32,173 bases of DNA from Bacillus sp. 2205SS5-2 (GCF_037024155.1 NZ_JAYKTS010000040.1:1-32173), one strand, 5' to 3'; positions 1 to 8,359 are shown, counted from the stretch's first letter. A program made the numbers and translations. The notes: a model not told the origin generated them from the letters alone.

Positions 1-364
1 TATCCAAAAATCAAAACCAGCTTAAATCAAGTAATGGTGCCATAGCCAATCTTTAAAAATGGTCATTCCATTTTAGGGAGGGTGCTTTTTTGTGTCAAAA
101 TCAGCATCAAAACCCATTTTCGTATAAAAGAGCCTATAAAAAAGTACAAACATCTACTTCGACAAGATTGAGCTGATGGGCAAAACCAAGGTCATTATTT
201 TTTTATGAAATGGATAGCGAGTATGGACAATTTCGTACCAATTCTAAAGTATGGACCTTTTTCTTGAATGGAGATTCACTTGAAGTTCTGTCCTTCTAAT
301 GTGACCTGTAGGTAAGTTATTTTCGTTTTTCCATTTACTTGCGAAAAAATATTTTAAAAGAATA
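1..364. other. Non-coding stretch upstream of speD, nothing recognised
   Basis: No frame with a ribosome binding site or recognisable product. AAAATGG (56-62) and CCATTTT (68-74) form a small hairpin without a T-run. ATAAAAGAGCC at 124-134 resembles one end of the MITE-like family, but I find no matching second end inside the window. Confidence 0.5.
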
Positions 365-393
365 TTGCAAAATGAAAATAAACGAAGTATACT
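365..393 (+). promoter_or_regulatory. Putative SigA promoter of speD
   Basis: A TTGCAA box at 365-370 and a TATACT box at 388-393 are separated by exactly 17 bases. Transcription would start near base 400, giving a leader of about 150 nt before the speD start codon. Seen directly; promoter function is inferred from the match to the vegetative consensus. Confidence 0.65.
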
Positions 394-400
394 ATTTTTC

Positions 401-511
401 GTGAACTTCTTGAACGCATAAGGGTACTGTATAGCTGCTTAAAGGGTTAGGACCTCTTCGGACTAACTTTCCCCCGTGGCCGTTGTATAACTGCATAAGA
501 TAAAAGTTCAT
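401..511 (+). promoter_or_regulatory. Possible structured 5' leader RNA of speD
   Basis: The predicted leader begins almost at its first base with TGAACTT (402-408), which is complementary to AAGTTCA (504-510) just before the ribosome binding site, so the two could form a closing stem. Inside lies a hairpin with GTTAG (446-450) pairing CTAAC (463-467), extended by wobble pairs and an inner CC/GG pair around a TCTTC loop. GCATAAG occurs twice (near 416 and 493), and TGTATA-purine-CTGC also occurs twice. A closed multi-arm leader ahead of S-adenosylmethionine decarboxylase suggests cis-regulation. I do not recognise it as a named riboswitch class, and the fold is inferred only from complementarity. 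Confidence 0.4.
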
Positions 512-551
512 TTTGACGAAAAAAAATCGAAGTCAAAGGGGGAAACGACTA

Positions 552-932
552 ATGGAAACAATGGGTCGTCATGTTATTTCAGAATTATGGGGCTGTGATT
601 TTGAAAAACTTAACAGTATGGAGTTAATTGAGCAAATTTTTGTTGATGCTGCACTAAAATCAGGTGCTGAAGTGAGAGAAGTAGCCTTTCATAAATTTGC
701 GCCACAAGGAGTAAGTGGTGTTGTAATCATTTCTGAATCACATTTAACCATTCATAGCTTCCCTGAACACGGGTATGCTAGTATTGATGTTTACACATGT
801 GGAGAAATGGATCCAAATATTGCGGCTAACTACATAGCAGAAGCATTAAACGCTCAAACACGTGAAAATATTGAACTTCCACGAGGAATGGGACCAGTTC
901 AAACAAAACAACCAGAAGCTAAAATACTTTAA
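552..932 (+). CDS. speD: S-adenosylmethionine decarboxylase proenzyme (prokaryotic class 1B)
   Basis: SpeD decarboxylates S-adenosylmethionine to the aminopropyl donor for spermidine synthesis in the cytosol. It is a pyruvoyl enzyme: the proenzyme cuts itself before a serine, which becomes the pyruvoyl group. Starting at the ATG at 552 the protein is 126 residues, the normal size, and the cleavage site falls at Glu62-Ser63 in [15 protein letters not shown], matching the Ser63 known in this family. The frame stays open to a TTG at 513, but the AAAGGGGG ribosome binding site just before 552 and the family length favour the later start. It has its own promoter and leader upstream and a strong terminator immediately downstream, so it is probably monocistronic. 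The first gene of the conserved speD-nrdR-dnaB-dnaI block. Confidence 0.96.
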   Translation: METMGRHVISELWGCDFEKLNSMELIEQIFVDAALKSGAEVREVAFHKFAPQGVSGVVIISESHLTIHSFPEHGYASIDVYTCGEMDPNIAANYIAEALNAQTRENIELPRGMGPVQTKQPEAKIL

Positions 933-947
933 TTCAAATAGATGCAG

Positions 948-977
948 AGGAGGTGTATGATTCATACACCTCTTTTC
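948..977 (+). terminator. Intrinsic terminator of speD
   Basis: GAGGTGTATGA (950-960) is followed by its exact reverse complement at 962-972 and then TTTT. It lies 15 bases after the speD stop. Confidence 0.8.
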
Positions 978-1004
978 GTATGGTGCAATATAAGTTTAAT
1001 TCAT

Positions 1005-1167
1005 GGCTGTTTTCACAAAGATTGTGACTTTTCGTATTACTCCTTATTTCGTGATGAAGAATGGTTTCGGGCATCTTTTCGCATTCTTTTTCACTCGAAG
1101 CGAGGAAAGAAAAGAGTGCTCAAATCGTTTTTATATGCTCTATGCAACAAAGGATGCGAATAGAGCC
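1005..1167 (-). mobile_element. MITE-like inverted-repeat element, copy B
   Basis: A 163-bp non-coding element starting GGCTGTTTTC and ending GAATAGAGCC. Its ends are imperfect inverted repeats of each other over about 25 bp. It is flanked on both sides by the exact 8-bp direct repeat TAATTCAT (997-1004 and 1168-1175). The interior contains GGTTTCGGGCATC, the reverse complement of the GATGCCCGAAAC core found in copies C, D and E, so this copy lies in the opposite orientation. It also holds an internal hairpin of its own near 1081-1119. An open frame over this stretch (942-1163) has no ribosome binding site and is an accident. Confidence 0.8.
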
Positions 1168-1199
1168 TAATTCATAAATGGACGAATAAGTTTATAATA

Positions 1200-1359
1200 G
1201 GCTCTTTTCGTATGCATTGTGGCTATTTCATCTGATGTTTAACTAAATCCTTCAATTCACTGTTGATTTCCATCAAAAACAGGCGAAATGATGCCCGAAT
1301 CAAAGCTATAACATAAATAATTAACTGATACGAAATGCAACAAACTTTGGGAAAGCAAC
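1200..1359 (+). mobile_element. MITE-like inverted-repeat element, copy C
   Basis: A 160-bp element beginning GGCTCTTTTCGTATGCATTG. It carries the core GAAATGATGCCCGAATCAAA and has a decayed right end (AACTTTGGGAAAGCAAC). The direct repeat TTTATAATA occurs at 1191-1199 and 1360-1368: eight bases as in the other copies, plus one that matches by chance or through end decay. It lies only 32 bp from copy B, and its right edge is 37 bp upstream of the next gene. The right-hand duplication contains TATAAT at 1362-1367, but I see no good -35 box for it. Confidence 0.78.
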
Positions 1360-1396
1360 TTTATAATATTTACATAGGATTGGGGAGAATTCAATA

Positions 1397-1774
1397 ATGG
1401 GAAGTTTTAAAAGAGCATTTATTCGGTTTAGCCAAGAGTGTGAAACGTCGGATTCAAATTTAGATAAAGAGTTAAGGACGAAATATTATAAATCTTCATT
1501 TGACAAGGCTTTTGCAGCCGTTGAAGAGTTGTTTGCAGCAAAAGAGTATACGATTCAGTCAATATCAAAAGATCATGGTGAGATATTGGTTGGAAAAAAG
1601 GGTAAATTATTTATTGTGGCAACTGTATTGACTGTACGTCCTTTCGAAACAGCGGTCGATTTTAAGGTCACGTCAGAAAAGATGATTCTAACGGGTGCAT
1701 ATCCAAAACTAAAGAGCGAAGTATTAGCTTTGTACAATGGACTAAATCAAAAGTTAAAACCCTTTCAACAATAA
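1397..1774 (+). CDS. Conserved cytosolic protein of unknown function
   Basis: A 125-residue soluble protein with no signal peptide or membrane segment. The ATG at 1397 is preceded by GGGGAGA. The N-terminal third is charged (residues 1-35); the rest alternates amphipathic helix and beta segments, with a conserved-looking GEILVGKKGKLFIVATV stretch near residues 60-76. I recall similar small 'cytosolic proteins' between speD and nrdR in other Bacillaceae, but cannot name a function. The gene is monocistronic in appearance, with an intrinsic terminator after it. Both flanks are occupied by MITE-like elements (copies B and C before, D after), so its promoter may lie within repeat sequence. Confidence 0.75.
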   Translation: MGSFKRAFIRFSQECETSDSNLDKELRTKYYKSSFDKAFAAVEELFAAKEYTIQSISKDHGEILVGKKGKLFIVATVLTVRPFETAVDFKVTSEKMILTGAYPKLKSEVLALYNGLNQKLKPFQQ

Positions 1775-1800
1775 GTCGATTCGGACTTGTTGTTTTTTTT
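1766..1800 (+). terminator. Intrinsic terminator after the cytosolic protein gene
   Basis: CAACAA-TA-AGTC pairs with GACTTGTTG around a GATTCG loop with a two-base bulge, followed by eight T residues. MITE-like copy D begins immediately after the T-run, which forms part of its left direct repeat. Confidence 0.75.
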
Positions 1801-1803
1801 GAA

Positions 1804-1933
1804 GGCTCTTTTCGTATACTTTGCCTGACGCCGCAGGGCAGCCACTTTCGCTTTTCGTAAATGATGCCCGAAACAAAGCTATATCACCGTTTATAGACTG
1901 GTTCGAAAAGTAGCAAACTTTTCCAAAACAGCC
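1804..1933 (+). mobile_element. MITE-like inverted-repeat element, copy D
   Basis: A 130-bp element from GGCTCTTTTCGTATACTTTG to CCAAAACAGCC, flanked by the exact 8-bp direct repeat TTTTTGAA (1796-1803 and 1934-1941). It contains the family core ATGATGCCCGAAACAAAGCT and an inserted local hairpin (GCCTGACGCCGCAGGGC). It sits against the T-run of the preceding terminator and about 105 bp upstream of nrdR. Confidence 0.82.
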
Positions 1934-2046
1934 TTTTTGAAAGTTAGTGTGTCCGATAAACTAGATTCACTATGGCCACCACTTGTGTATTAGTCCTCTT
2001 TTCTATAAGATGAAAGTAATAGATTTTTTGAGGCGGAGTTGATGAA

Positions 2047-2499
2047 ATGAAGTGTCCATCTTGTCAGTCAAATGCAACTAGGGTTGTGGATTCTCGACCG
2101 GTCGATGAGGGCCGCTCCATTCGACGCAGGAGGGAATGTGAAGAATGTGCTCACAGGTTTACGACCTTTGAAAAAATTGAAGAGCTCCCATTGATTGTCG
2201 TAAAAAAAGAAGGAACACGTGAAGAGTTCAGCCGCGAGAAAATGCTAAGAGGCTTAATTAAAGCTTGTGAAAAACGTCCTGTCGCTCTAGAAGAATTAGA
2301 TAAACTCTCGACAGAGATTGAGAAAGAACTTCGTAGAGAAGGTAGTTCAGAAGTGAAATCGGATATCATTGGAGAAATGATTATGGACCGATTAGCCATC
2401 GTGGATGAAGTTGCCTACGTGAGATTTGCATCTGTCTATCGTCAGTTTAAAGATATTAATGTCTTTCTAGATGAATTGAAGGAATTAATCAAAAAATGA
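2047..2499 (+). CDS. nrdR: Transcriptional repressor NrdR
   Basis: NrdR represses ribonucleotide reductase genes in response to the ATP/dATP balance. The 150-residue length is standard. The N-terminal zinc ribbon has Cys3-x2-Cys6 and Cys31-x2-Cys34. The Arg-rich segment RSIRRRREC (residues 23-31) is typical, and the ATP-cone domain occupies about residues 46-136. The ATG at 2047 follows GGCGGAG. B. subtilis has the same gene (ytcG) in this place before dnaB. I did not find a convincing NrdR box in this window, and its target nrd genes are not here. A terminator separates it from dnaB, though some read-through is possible. Confidence 0.96.
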   Translation: MKCPSCQSNATRVVDSRPVDEGRSIRRRRECEECAHRFTTFEKIEELPLIVVKKEGTREEFSREKMLRGLIKACEKRPVALEELDKLSTEIEKELRREGSSEVKSDIIGEMIMDRLAIVDEVAYVRFASVYRQFKDINVFLDELKELIKK

Positions 2500-2507
2500 A
2501 CATTCTT

Positions 2508-2537
2508 GAGCTAAATAATCTCAGTTTAGCTCTTTTC
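2508..2537 (+). terminator. Intrinsic terminator of nrdR
   Basis: GAGCTAAA (2508-2515) and TTTAGCTC (2525-2532) form a perfect 8-bp stem followed by a TTTTCT run. Confidence 0.7.
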
Positions 2538-2579
2538 TCTATTTTAACAGGTAATCAGGCCAGGAAAGGTTGAAGAATT

Positions 2580-3974
2580 ATGAAAACACACTGGAAAGAA
2601 CTACAACCAGTGGACACATACCTAGTGAAGGTGAACGGTCTTTTGCACGACCATCACCGTCAAGTGCTCACCTTTTTGTATCAGCCACTGATTGGAACGG
2701 AATGCTATAGCCTCTATATGACATTATGGGCTGAAGTTGAAAGACAATCTCACTGGTCAGAATCATATTCACATTATCATCTAATGGATTTTTTATCCTT
2801 TAATATACAGAACATATACGAAGCTCGTGTCAAGCTTGAAGGTATTGGTTTAGTGAAAACCTTTGTAAAACGCTCAGAGGATGAACGGAAATTTATTTAT
2901 GAAATTCAACCGCCTCTTTCTCCGCAACAGTTTTTTACAGATGGAATTCTAAATGTTTATCTTTATCGTAAAATTGGAAAGGCTCATTTTTTAAAGCTGA
3001 AAGAATTTTTTTCTGTCCCAACGGTTGATAACAATGAATTTCAAGAGGTGACCCGTTCGTTTCAGGATATCTATTTATCGTCTCATACATTGCAATTGCC
3101 TGACTCCGAAGCGGAACAATTGAGCAAAGTGAGTCAAGAAAAAGAGTTACTTGAAGAGCGAGATAATGGGGGCCTTCAACTAGATTCACTTCATTTTGAT
3201 ATGGACTTATTACTTGCGGGTTTATCAGAATCAATGGTTCCAAGGCGTGCATTTACCCCGAATGTGAAAGAAGCTATCACGAAACTATCCTATTTGTATG
3301 GGGTCGATGCTGTCCAAATGAAGGGGATTGTTCTTCAATCGATGTTGGTCGAGGATGAAATTGATATTGAATCTTTAAGAAAAGCTGCTCGAGATTGGTT
3401 CCAACTTCAATTTGGGGAGGTTTTGCCGAAACTCAGTCTCAAAGTGTCACAAAAGGCTCAAACTCAATCGATAAATGAACCGAAAACACAAGAAGAGAAA
3501 CTGATTCACTATTTAGAAATCACCTCTCCTCGTGAACTACTTATCGATCTTTCAAATGGAGCAGAAGCGACGACAAGTGATCTTCAAATTGTAGAAGGCG
3601 TCATCATGAATCAAAAGCTTCCAGTTGGAGTGGTGAATGTACTGATTCACTATGTGATGCTCAGAACAGATATGAAGTTGTCTAAAGGGTATGTTGAGAA
3701 AATTGCTTCCCATTGGTCGAGAAAAAACATTTCGACAGTGAAAGAAGCGATGGATTTAGCTAAAAAAGAACATCGTCAATATTTGGAATGGGCTCAAGGG
3801 AAAAAGGGCAATGCAACTTCGAGGAAAAAACCAGTTCGTACGGAAAAGTTGCCTGATTGGTTTGAGGAAAATAATTCTGCTGCAGAAAATGAACCAAAAG
3901 AGAAGGAAGCATCGTTTGATTTTGAAACCGAAAAGAAAAAGCTTGAGGAAGAGCTTAAAAAGTATAAAAAGTAG
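2580..3974 (+). CDS. dnaB: Replication initiation and membrane attachment protein DnaB (helicase loader)
   Basis: The Firmicute DnaB protein acts with DnaD and DnaI to load the replicative helicase (DnaC in Bacillus) at oriC and at stalled forks. It is unrelated to the E. coli DnaB helicase. At 464 residues it is close to the B. subtilis length. The N-terminal winged-helix region (about 1-130, motif FLYQPLIGTECYSLYMTLW) and the C-terminal DnaB/DnaD DDBH2 region (about 300-400, with the WSRKNISTVKEAM stretch) are both present. The tail after residue 410 is highly charged and rich in Lys and Glu. The ATG at 2580 follows AGGAAAGG. Its stop codon TAG overlaps the GGAGG of dnaI, so the two are translated as a tight operon. 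Confidence 0.94.
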   Translation: MKTHWKELQPVDTYLVKVNGLLHDHHRQVLTFLYQPLIGTECYSLYMTLWAEVERQSHWSESYSHYHLMDFLSFNIQNIYEARVKLEGIGLVKTFVKRSEDERKFIYEIQPPLSPQQFFTDGILNVYLYRKIGKAHFLKLKEFFSVPTVDNNEFQEVTRSFQDIYLSSHTLQLPDSEAEQLSKVSQEKELLEERDNGGLQLDSLHFDMDLLLAGLSESMVPRRAFTPNVKEAITKLSYLYGVDAVQMKGIVLQSMLVEDEIDIESLRKAARDWFQLQFGEVLPKLSLKVSQKAQTQSINEPKTQEEKLIHYLEITSPRELLIDLSNGAEATTSDLQIVEGVIMNQKLPVGVVNVLIHYVMLRTDMKLSKGYVEKIASHWSRKNISTVKEAMDLAKKEHRQYLEWAQGKKGNATSRKKPVRTEKLPDWFEENNSAAENEPKEKEASFDFETEKKKLEEELKKYKK

Positions 3975-3983
3975 GAGGTTGCT

Positions 3984-4919
3984 ATGGAACCGATTAATAA
4001 GACTTTAAAAAAATTAGCTTCTTCTCCCAAATTTCAACAAACATACAATCAGATGAAAGATGAAATTTTGGCAGATGACGATGTTCAACGTTTTCTGAAA
4101 GAGCACTCAGCAAGAATTTCACCCCCAACAGTTGAGAAGGGGTTAATGAAACTTTATGAGTACACCTCTCAAGAAAAACAATGTCAAGGATGTCCGAGCT
4201 TAGAGGACTGTGAAAATATGATGCCAGGATTCGAACCAGAGCTATTTATGCGAGGAGAAGTTATCGACATAAATTACCGAGCATGCCCAAGGAAAATAGT
4301 GCATGATGAGCGAAGTAAGATGGAAAAGCTTATACAAAGCATTTATGTTCCTAAAGATATATTACATGCCACTTTTTCAAGTATTGATTTGGATACTCCT
4401 ACTCGGTTAAGAGCGGCAAAAGCAGCTAAGGATTTTGTCGAATCCTATTCTTCTCAAAAGAATGGCAAGGGTCTATATTTTTACGGAAAATTCGGAGTAG
4501 GGAAATCGTATTTACTTGGAGCTATTGCTAATGAGCTTGCAGAAAAGCAAATATCTTCGTTAATTGTCTACATACCTGAGTTCTTTCGTGAAATGAAACA
4601 GTCGTTACAAGATCAAAGCGTAAATGAAAAGCTAAAGAAGATTAAGTCAGCTCCAATACTGATGCTCGATGACATCGGGGCAGAATCGATGTCTAGTTGG
4701 GCTCGTGACGATATATTAGGAACGATTCTTCAATACCGGATGCTTGAAAATTTACCAACATTCTTTTCATCAAATTTCGATTTTGAGGGTCTTAAACATC
4801 ACTTAACATATTCTCAAAGAGGAGAAGAAGAAAAAATGAAAGCCGCTCGAATTATGGAACGAATTAAATATTTGGCGACACCAGTTAATTTAGATGGACC
4901 AAATCGTCGTGAGTTATAG
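3984..4919 (+). CDS. dnaI: Primosomal protein DnaI (helicase loader ATPase)
   Basis: DnaI is the AAA+ ATPase that loads the replicative helicase. The protein has 311 residues. The N-terminal helicase-binding domain carries a zinc site with Cys67, Cys70, Cys76 and Cys101. The ATPase domain has Walker A GKFGVGKS at 168-175, Walker B LMLDD at 226-230 and the sensor-1 segment FFSSNF at 260-265, with AARIMERI near the C-terminus as the likely arginine-containing sensor region. As I recall, the B. subtilis protein uses a histidine at position 84 as one zinc ligand; here that position is Glu, so Cys76 may take its place. The ribosome binding site overlaps the dnaB stop, and a terminator follows directly. 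Confidence 0.95.
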   Translation: MEPINKTLKKLASSPKFQQTYNQMKDEILADDDVQRFLKEHSARISPPTVEKGLMKLYEYTSQEKQCQGCPSLEDCENMMPGFEPELFMRGEVIDINYRACPRKIVHDERSKMEKLIQSIYVPKDILHATFSSIDLDTPTRLRAAKAAKDFVESYSSQKNGKGLYFYGKFGVGKSYLLGAIANELAEKQISSLIVYIPEFFREMKQSLQDQSVNEKLKKIKSAPILMLDDIGAESMSSWARDDILGTILQYRMLENLPTFFSSNFDFEGLKHHLTYSQRGEEEKMKAARIMERIKYLATPVNLDGPNRREL

Positions 4920-4949
4920 GCTATCATATAAAGATAGCTTTTTTTTTTG
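4919..4949 (+). terminator. Intrinsic terminator of dnaB-dnaI
   Basis: GCTATC (4920-4925) pairs with GATAGC (4933-4938) around an ATATAAA loop, followed by ten T residues. It begins at the dnaI stop codon. Confidence 0.82.
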
Positions 4950-5124
4950 CAATCTTTAAATCCACTTCTAAAAAAGTCAAGCTCTCCATATATTGATAGC
5001 AAGGAATTAGGTTAGTTGTATCAACCTAGTTCTTAAGATTCGTAGCCTTCAGTGCATTGTGCTGCTTCACAGAATATGAAGGAACTCTTAGCATACCTTT
5101 AGACTGGGAAAAGGAGGGAAGAAA

Positions 5125-5976
5125 ATGTTAGAAATTCTCTTCAAACTAGAAAGCGATGGAAAAGCGCTTCAGAAATGCTTACAAGGCCAAGGTATATCTT
5201 CTGAGATACATACAACACTCTTTCAAAATCAAACACATTTTTTAGTGACTTTTCAATTGGAGGAAAGGGCAAAAGAAGCGTTGAAAACATTTATACTAGA
5301 TGTAAAACGAAAAGATTGGTCTTCTTTCTTTTTGACCGATTCTTTTTATTTTCATGATGAAAATGAGCATGAACAAATTCTTCAAATTGTTTTAGAAATG
5401 TTTAGCGGAGAAAGAGTAGAACTTGTATCACTTTTAAACGAATGGGATGAGGACACCTTTATTTATCAAGCGATAGACCTGCTCTTAACAGGGAGAGAAC
5501 CGGTATCATTTGATACTTTTGTAAAATTTCGACTTAAGCGCTATCAAAATCGTCTGCTTCAATATATTGAACTTGCGATAGATGAATACAAAATGGAGCA
5601 GGATTATCAAATGTTCATTCATACACTTCGAGACTACATTTCAACGAAAAAAGAAGAGCTTCATCATATTCATTTATATCTATATAACCACGAATCATTT
5701 TTCTATAATGAGGCTTTTAGGGAAATGAAAAGAGAAGAACTTCTTTCTAAGATGGATAAAAGGCTCTTGGTCAACCATCCTCTTTATATTGATTCCGTGA
5801 CCATTGCTCCTCTTTTATCATTGGCTCCGAAAAAAATTTATCTCTATTTTAATCAAGAAGAGAATGGACTTGTGCGTACCATCCAAAAAATTTTTGAGGA
5901 AAGGGTTGTTATTCTTCCCTCTTCTGAGTTGCTTTCGAATTTTGAGGGGAACGGAAAAGGCGTTGTGAATGAGTAA
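5125..5976 (+). CDS. ytxC: YtxC-like sporulation-associated protein
   Basis: A 283-residue protein matching the YtxC family in length, in position between dnaI and thrS, and in features such as LLTGREPVSFDTFVKFRLKR in the middle (about residues 114-133). The B. subtilis homologue is annotated as a sporulation protein, but its biochemical role is unknown to me. No signal peptide or membrane segment is visible. The protein is rich in Glu, Phe and Tyr. The ATG follows a strong AAAGGAGGGAAGAAA ribosome binding site. The 205-bp gap before it holds the dnaI terminator and an AGGTT/AACCT inverted repeat near 5009-5027; I could not pick a convincing promoter. Confidence 0.85.
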   Translation: MLEILFKLESDGKALQKCLQGQGISSEIHTTLFQNQTHFLVTFQLEERAKEALKTFILDVKRKDWSSFFLTDSFYFHDENEHEQILQIVLEMFSGERVELVSLLNEWDEDTFIYQAIDLLLTGREPVSFDTFVKFRLKRYQNRLLQYIELAIDEYKMEQDYQMFIHTLRDYISTKKEELHHIHLYLYNHESFFYNEAFREMKREELLSKMDKRLLVNHPLYIDSVTIAPLLSLAPKKIYLYFNQEENGLVRTIQKIFEERVVILPSSELLSNFEGNGKGVVNE

Positions 5977-6043
5977 ATCGCAATAATTATTTACCTTTTA
6001 CCCCCGTATGAAAATGAGGAGTATGAAAATTATTTATTTTTTC

Positions 6044-6072
6044 TTGATTTCTTCATCGTAACCTAATATAAT
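6044..6072 (+). promoter_or_regulatory. SigA promoter of thrS
   Basis: TTGATT at 6044-6049 and a perfect TATAAT at 6067-6072 with a 17-bp spacer, placed just upstream of the T-box leader. Confidence 0.82.
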
Positions 6073-6079
6073 AACCTAC

Positions 6080-6401
6080 ATATTATAAACTAGAGGTTAT
6101 GATGAGGATATGGACGACTGGGTACGATTTTTAGAGAGGGAAGACTAGGCTGAAAACTTCCTAATACGACTTAAGCGTTTACCACCTCTAAACTTCAACC
6201 GTGAACGAAGAACTGTTTTGGAGAAGACACCATGCACTTTTTCTTCCACTAATGGTTGACGGCCGCAGCCGTTATCTGATCTGGAGACGTTATTTTGTTT
6301 GTTTTTTCAACAAAAACGTAAAGTAGGGTGGAACCACGATTACTTATTCTAAAAGATAAGCTTCGTCCCTTCATGCAAATGAAGGGATGAGGCTTTTTTT
6401 A
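6080..6401 (+). promoter_or_regulatory. Threonine T-box leader of thrS
   Basis: A tRNA-sensing riboswitch: uncharged tRNA-Thr stabilises the antiterminator and lets thrS be transcribed. Stem I is closed by TAGAGGT near 6091-6097 with its complement ACCTCTA at 6184-6190. The likely specifier codon is ACC (Thr) at 6181-6183, directly before ACCTCT; the pheS leader has its codon in exactly the same context. The T-box sequence AGGGTGGAACCACG is at 6325-6338. The competing terminator uses CTTCGTCCCTTCAT (from 6361) and ATGAAGGGATGAGG (to 6392) around a GCAA loop, followed by seven T residues. Confidence 0.93.
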
Positions 6402-6427
6402 TTTTATTTTTATAAGGAGTGAAGAAC

Positions 6428-8359
6428 ATGTCAGAAGTAGTAAAGATAACTTTTCCTGACGGTGCGGTGAAGGAGTTTTCAAAAGGAACAACAACTGAAG
6501 ACATTGCCGCTTCTATCAGCCCAGGATTAAAGAAAAAGTCGATTGCAGGAAAATTAAATGGTGAATTGATTGACTTGCGTAGGCCCATTTTAGAAGATGG
6601 AAAAGTCGAAATTGTAACAGTTGGATCAGACGATTCATTAGAAATTCTTCGCCATAGTACAGCTCATTTAATGGCTCAAGCAATCAAACGTTTATATAAA
6701 AACGTGAAATTGGGAGTCGGTCCTGTTATTGAAGGAGGATTCTATTATGATATTGATGCTGAAGAAACATTAACATCTGAGGATCTAGAGAGCATTGAAA
6801 AAGAAATGAAGAAAATTGTCAATGAAAATGTACTGATTGAACGAAAAGAAGTCTCTCGTGATGAAGCAAAGGCAATGTTCGAAAAAATTGATGATGAATA
6901 CAAATTAGAACTGTTAGAAGCAATTCCTGCAAATGAAGCTGTCTCTATTTATTCCCAAGGTGAGTTTTTTGATTTATGTCGTGGAGTACATGTACCATCA
7001 ACTGGAAAAATTAAAGAATATAAATTATTGAGTCTAGCAGGTGCTTATTGGCGCGGGAATAGTGACAATAAAATGCTGCAACGTATTTACGGAACAGCTT
7101 TCTTCAAAAAAGAGGACTTAGCTGAACATCTTCGACTCTTAGATGAGGCGAAGGAGCGCGACCATCGTAAAATTGGGAAAGAATTGAATCTTTTCACAAA
7201 TTCGCAAAAAGTAGGTCAAGGTTTGCCGCTTTGGTTACCTAAAGGTGCAACAGTTCGTCGCATGATTGAGCGTTACATTGTCGATAAAGAAGAGCGTCTA
7301 GGCTATGATCATGTCTATACTCCGGTCCTTGGAAGTGTGGATCTTTATAAAACAAGTGGACATTGGGATCATTATCAAGAAAATATGTTTCCGGTGATGG
7401 ATATGGATAATGAACAATTAGTTCTTCGTCCGATGAATTGTCCACATCATATGATGATTTATAAAAATGGCATTCATAGCTATCGTGAGTTGCCTATCCG
7501 AATCGCCGAGCTTGGCACAATGCACCGTTATGAAATGTCGGGAGCATTATCTGGTTTGCAACGCGTTCGCGGGATGACATTAAATGATGCACATATTTTC
7601 GTTCGTCCTGATCAAATCAAGGAAGAGTTTAAACGTGTTGTTTTGTTAGTGATGGAAGTGTATAAAGACTTTGATTTAAAAGACTATTCATTCCGTCTCT
7701 CCTACCGAGATCCGGCAGATACTGAAAAATATTTTGATGATGATGATATGTGGAACAAAGCCCAAATTATGATCAAAGAAGCGATGGACGAGTTAGATCT
7801 TCAATATATTGAAGCGGAAGGAGAAGCAGCCTTTTACGGTCCGAAGCTAGATGTTCAAGTGAAAACAGCGCTGGGGAAAGAAGAAACATTGTCTACTGTT
7901 CAATTGGACTTCCTATTACCAGAGCGCTTTGACTTAACATATGTTGGAGAAGATGGAAAGCAACATCGTCCAGTCGTCATTCATCGTGGTGTTGTTTCTA
8001 CAATGGAACGCTTTGTGGCATTCTTAATTGAAGAATACAAAGGAGCTTTCCCTACATGGTTAGCACCCGTTCAAGTTCAAGTTATCCCTGTCTCTCCAGA
8101 AGTTCATTTTGATTACGCGAAAGAAGTTCAAGAGCAGCTTAGGGCTCAAGGGATTCGGGCAGAACTTGATAGCCGCGATGAAAAAATTGGTTATAAAATT
8201 CGGGAGGCACAAGTTCAAAAGGTTCCTTACATGTTAGTTGTAGGAGACAATGAAATTAACGACAAAGCGGTAAATGTCCGTAAATATGGCGAGCAAAAAT
8301 CAGAGACTGTTTTATTTGAAGACTTTAAACAAATGATTTCAGCAGAAGTAGTAAAATAA
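6428..8359 (+). CDS. thrS: Threonine--tRNA ligase
   Basis: Charges tRNA-Thr with threonine in the cytosol. The ATG at 6428 gives 643 residues, the usual length, with an AAGGAGTG ribosome binding site; an upstream GTG at 6419 lies inside that site and is not the start. Domains in order: TGS (1 to about 62), the editing domain with His76-x3-His80 and CRGVH at 184-188, the class II catalytic core (about 245-540) with zinc ligands Cys338 (MNCPHH), His389 and His519, and the C-terminal anticodon-binding domain (about 545-643). Expression is controlled by the T-box leader, and an intrinsic terminator follows. All key residues are present, so it should be fully active. Confidence 0.98.
   Translation: MSEVVKITFPDGAVKEFSKGTTTEDIAASISPGLKKKSIAGKLNGELIDLRRPILEDGKVEIVTVGSDDSLEILRHSTAHLMAQAIKRLYKNVKLGVGPVIEGGFYYDIDAEETLTSEDLESIEKEMKKIVNENVLIERKEVSRDEAKAMFEKIDDEYKLELLEAIPANEAVSIYSQGEFFDLCRGVHVPSTGKIKEYKLLSLAGAYWRGNSDNKMLQRIYGTAFFKKEDLAEHLRLLDEAKERDHRKIGKELNLFTNSQKVGQGLPLWLPKGATVRRMIERYIVDKEERLGYDHVYTPVLGSVDLYKTSGHWDHYQENMFPVMDMDNEQLVLRPMNCPHHMMIYKNGIHSYRELPIRIAELGTMHRYEMSGALSGLQRVRGMTLNDAHIFVRPDQIKEEFKRVVLLVMEVYKDFDLKDYSFRLSYRDPADTEKYFDDDDMWNKAQIMIKEAMDELDLQYIEAEGEAAFYGPKLDVQVKTALGKEETLSTVQLDFLLPERFDLTYVGEDGKQHRPVVIHRGVVSTMERFVAFLIEEYKGAFPTWLAPVQVQVIPVSPEVHFDYAKEVQEQLRAQGIRAELDSRDEKIGYKIREAQVQKVPYMLVVGDNEINDKAVNVRKYGEQKSETVLFEDFKQMISAEVVK

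Noticed and set aside
116-138. Possible MITE-like end near the left edge
   Set aside because: ATAAAAGAGCC fits one end, but no second end or direct repeat is visible. The partner may be outside the window or absent.
513-551. N-terminal extension of SpeD from a TTG
   Set aside because: The ribosome binding site and the normal Ser63 cleavage position both support the ATG at 552.
942-1163. Open frame of 73 codons after speD
   Set aside because: It starts inside the speD terminator, runs through MITE-like copy B and has no ribosome binding site.
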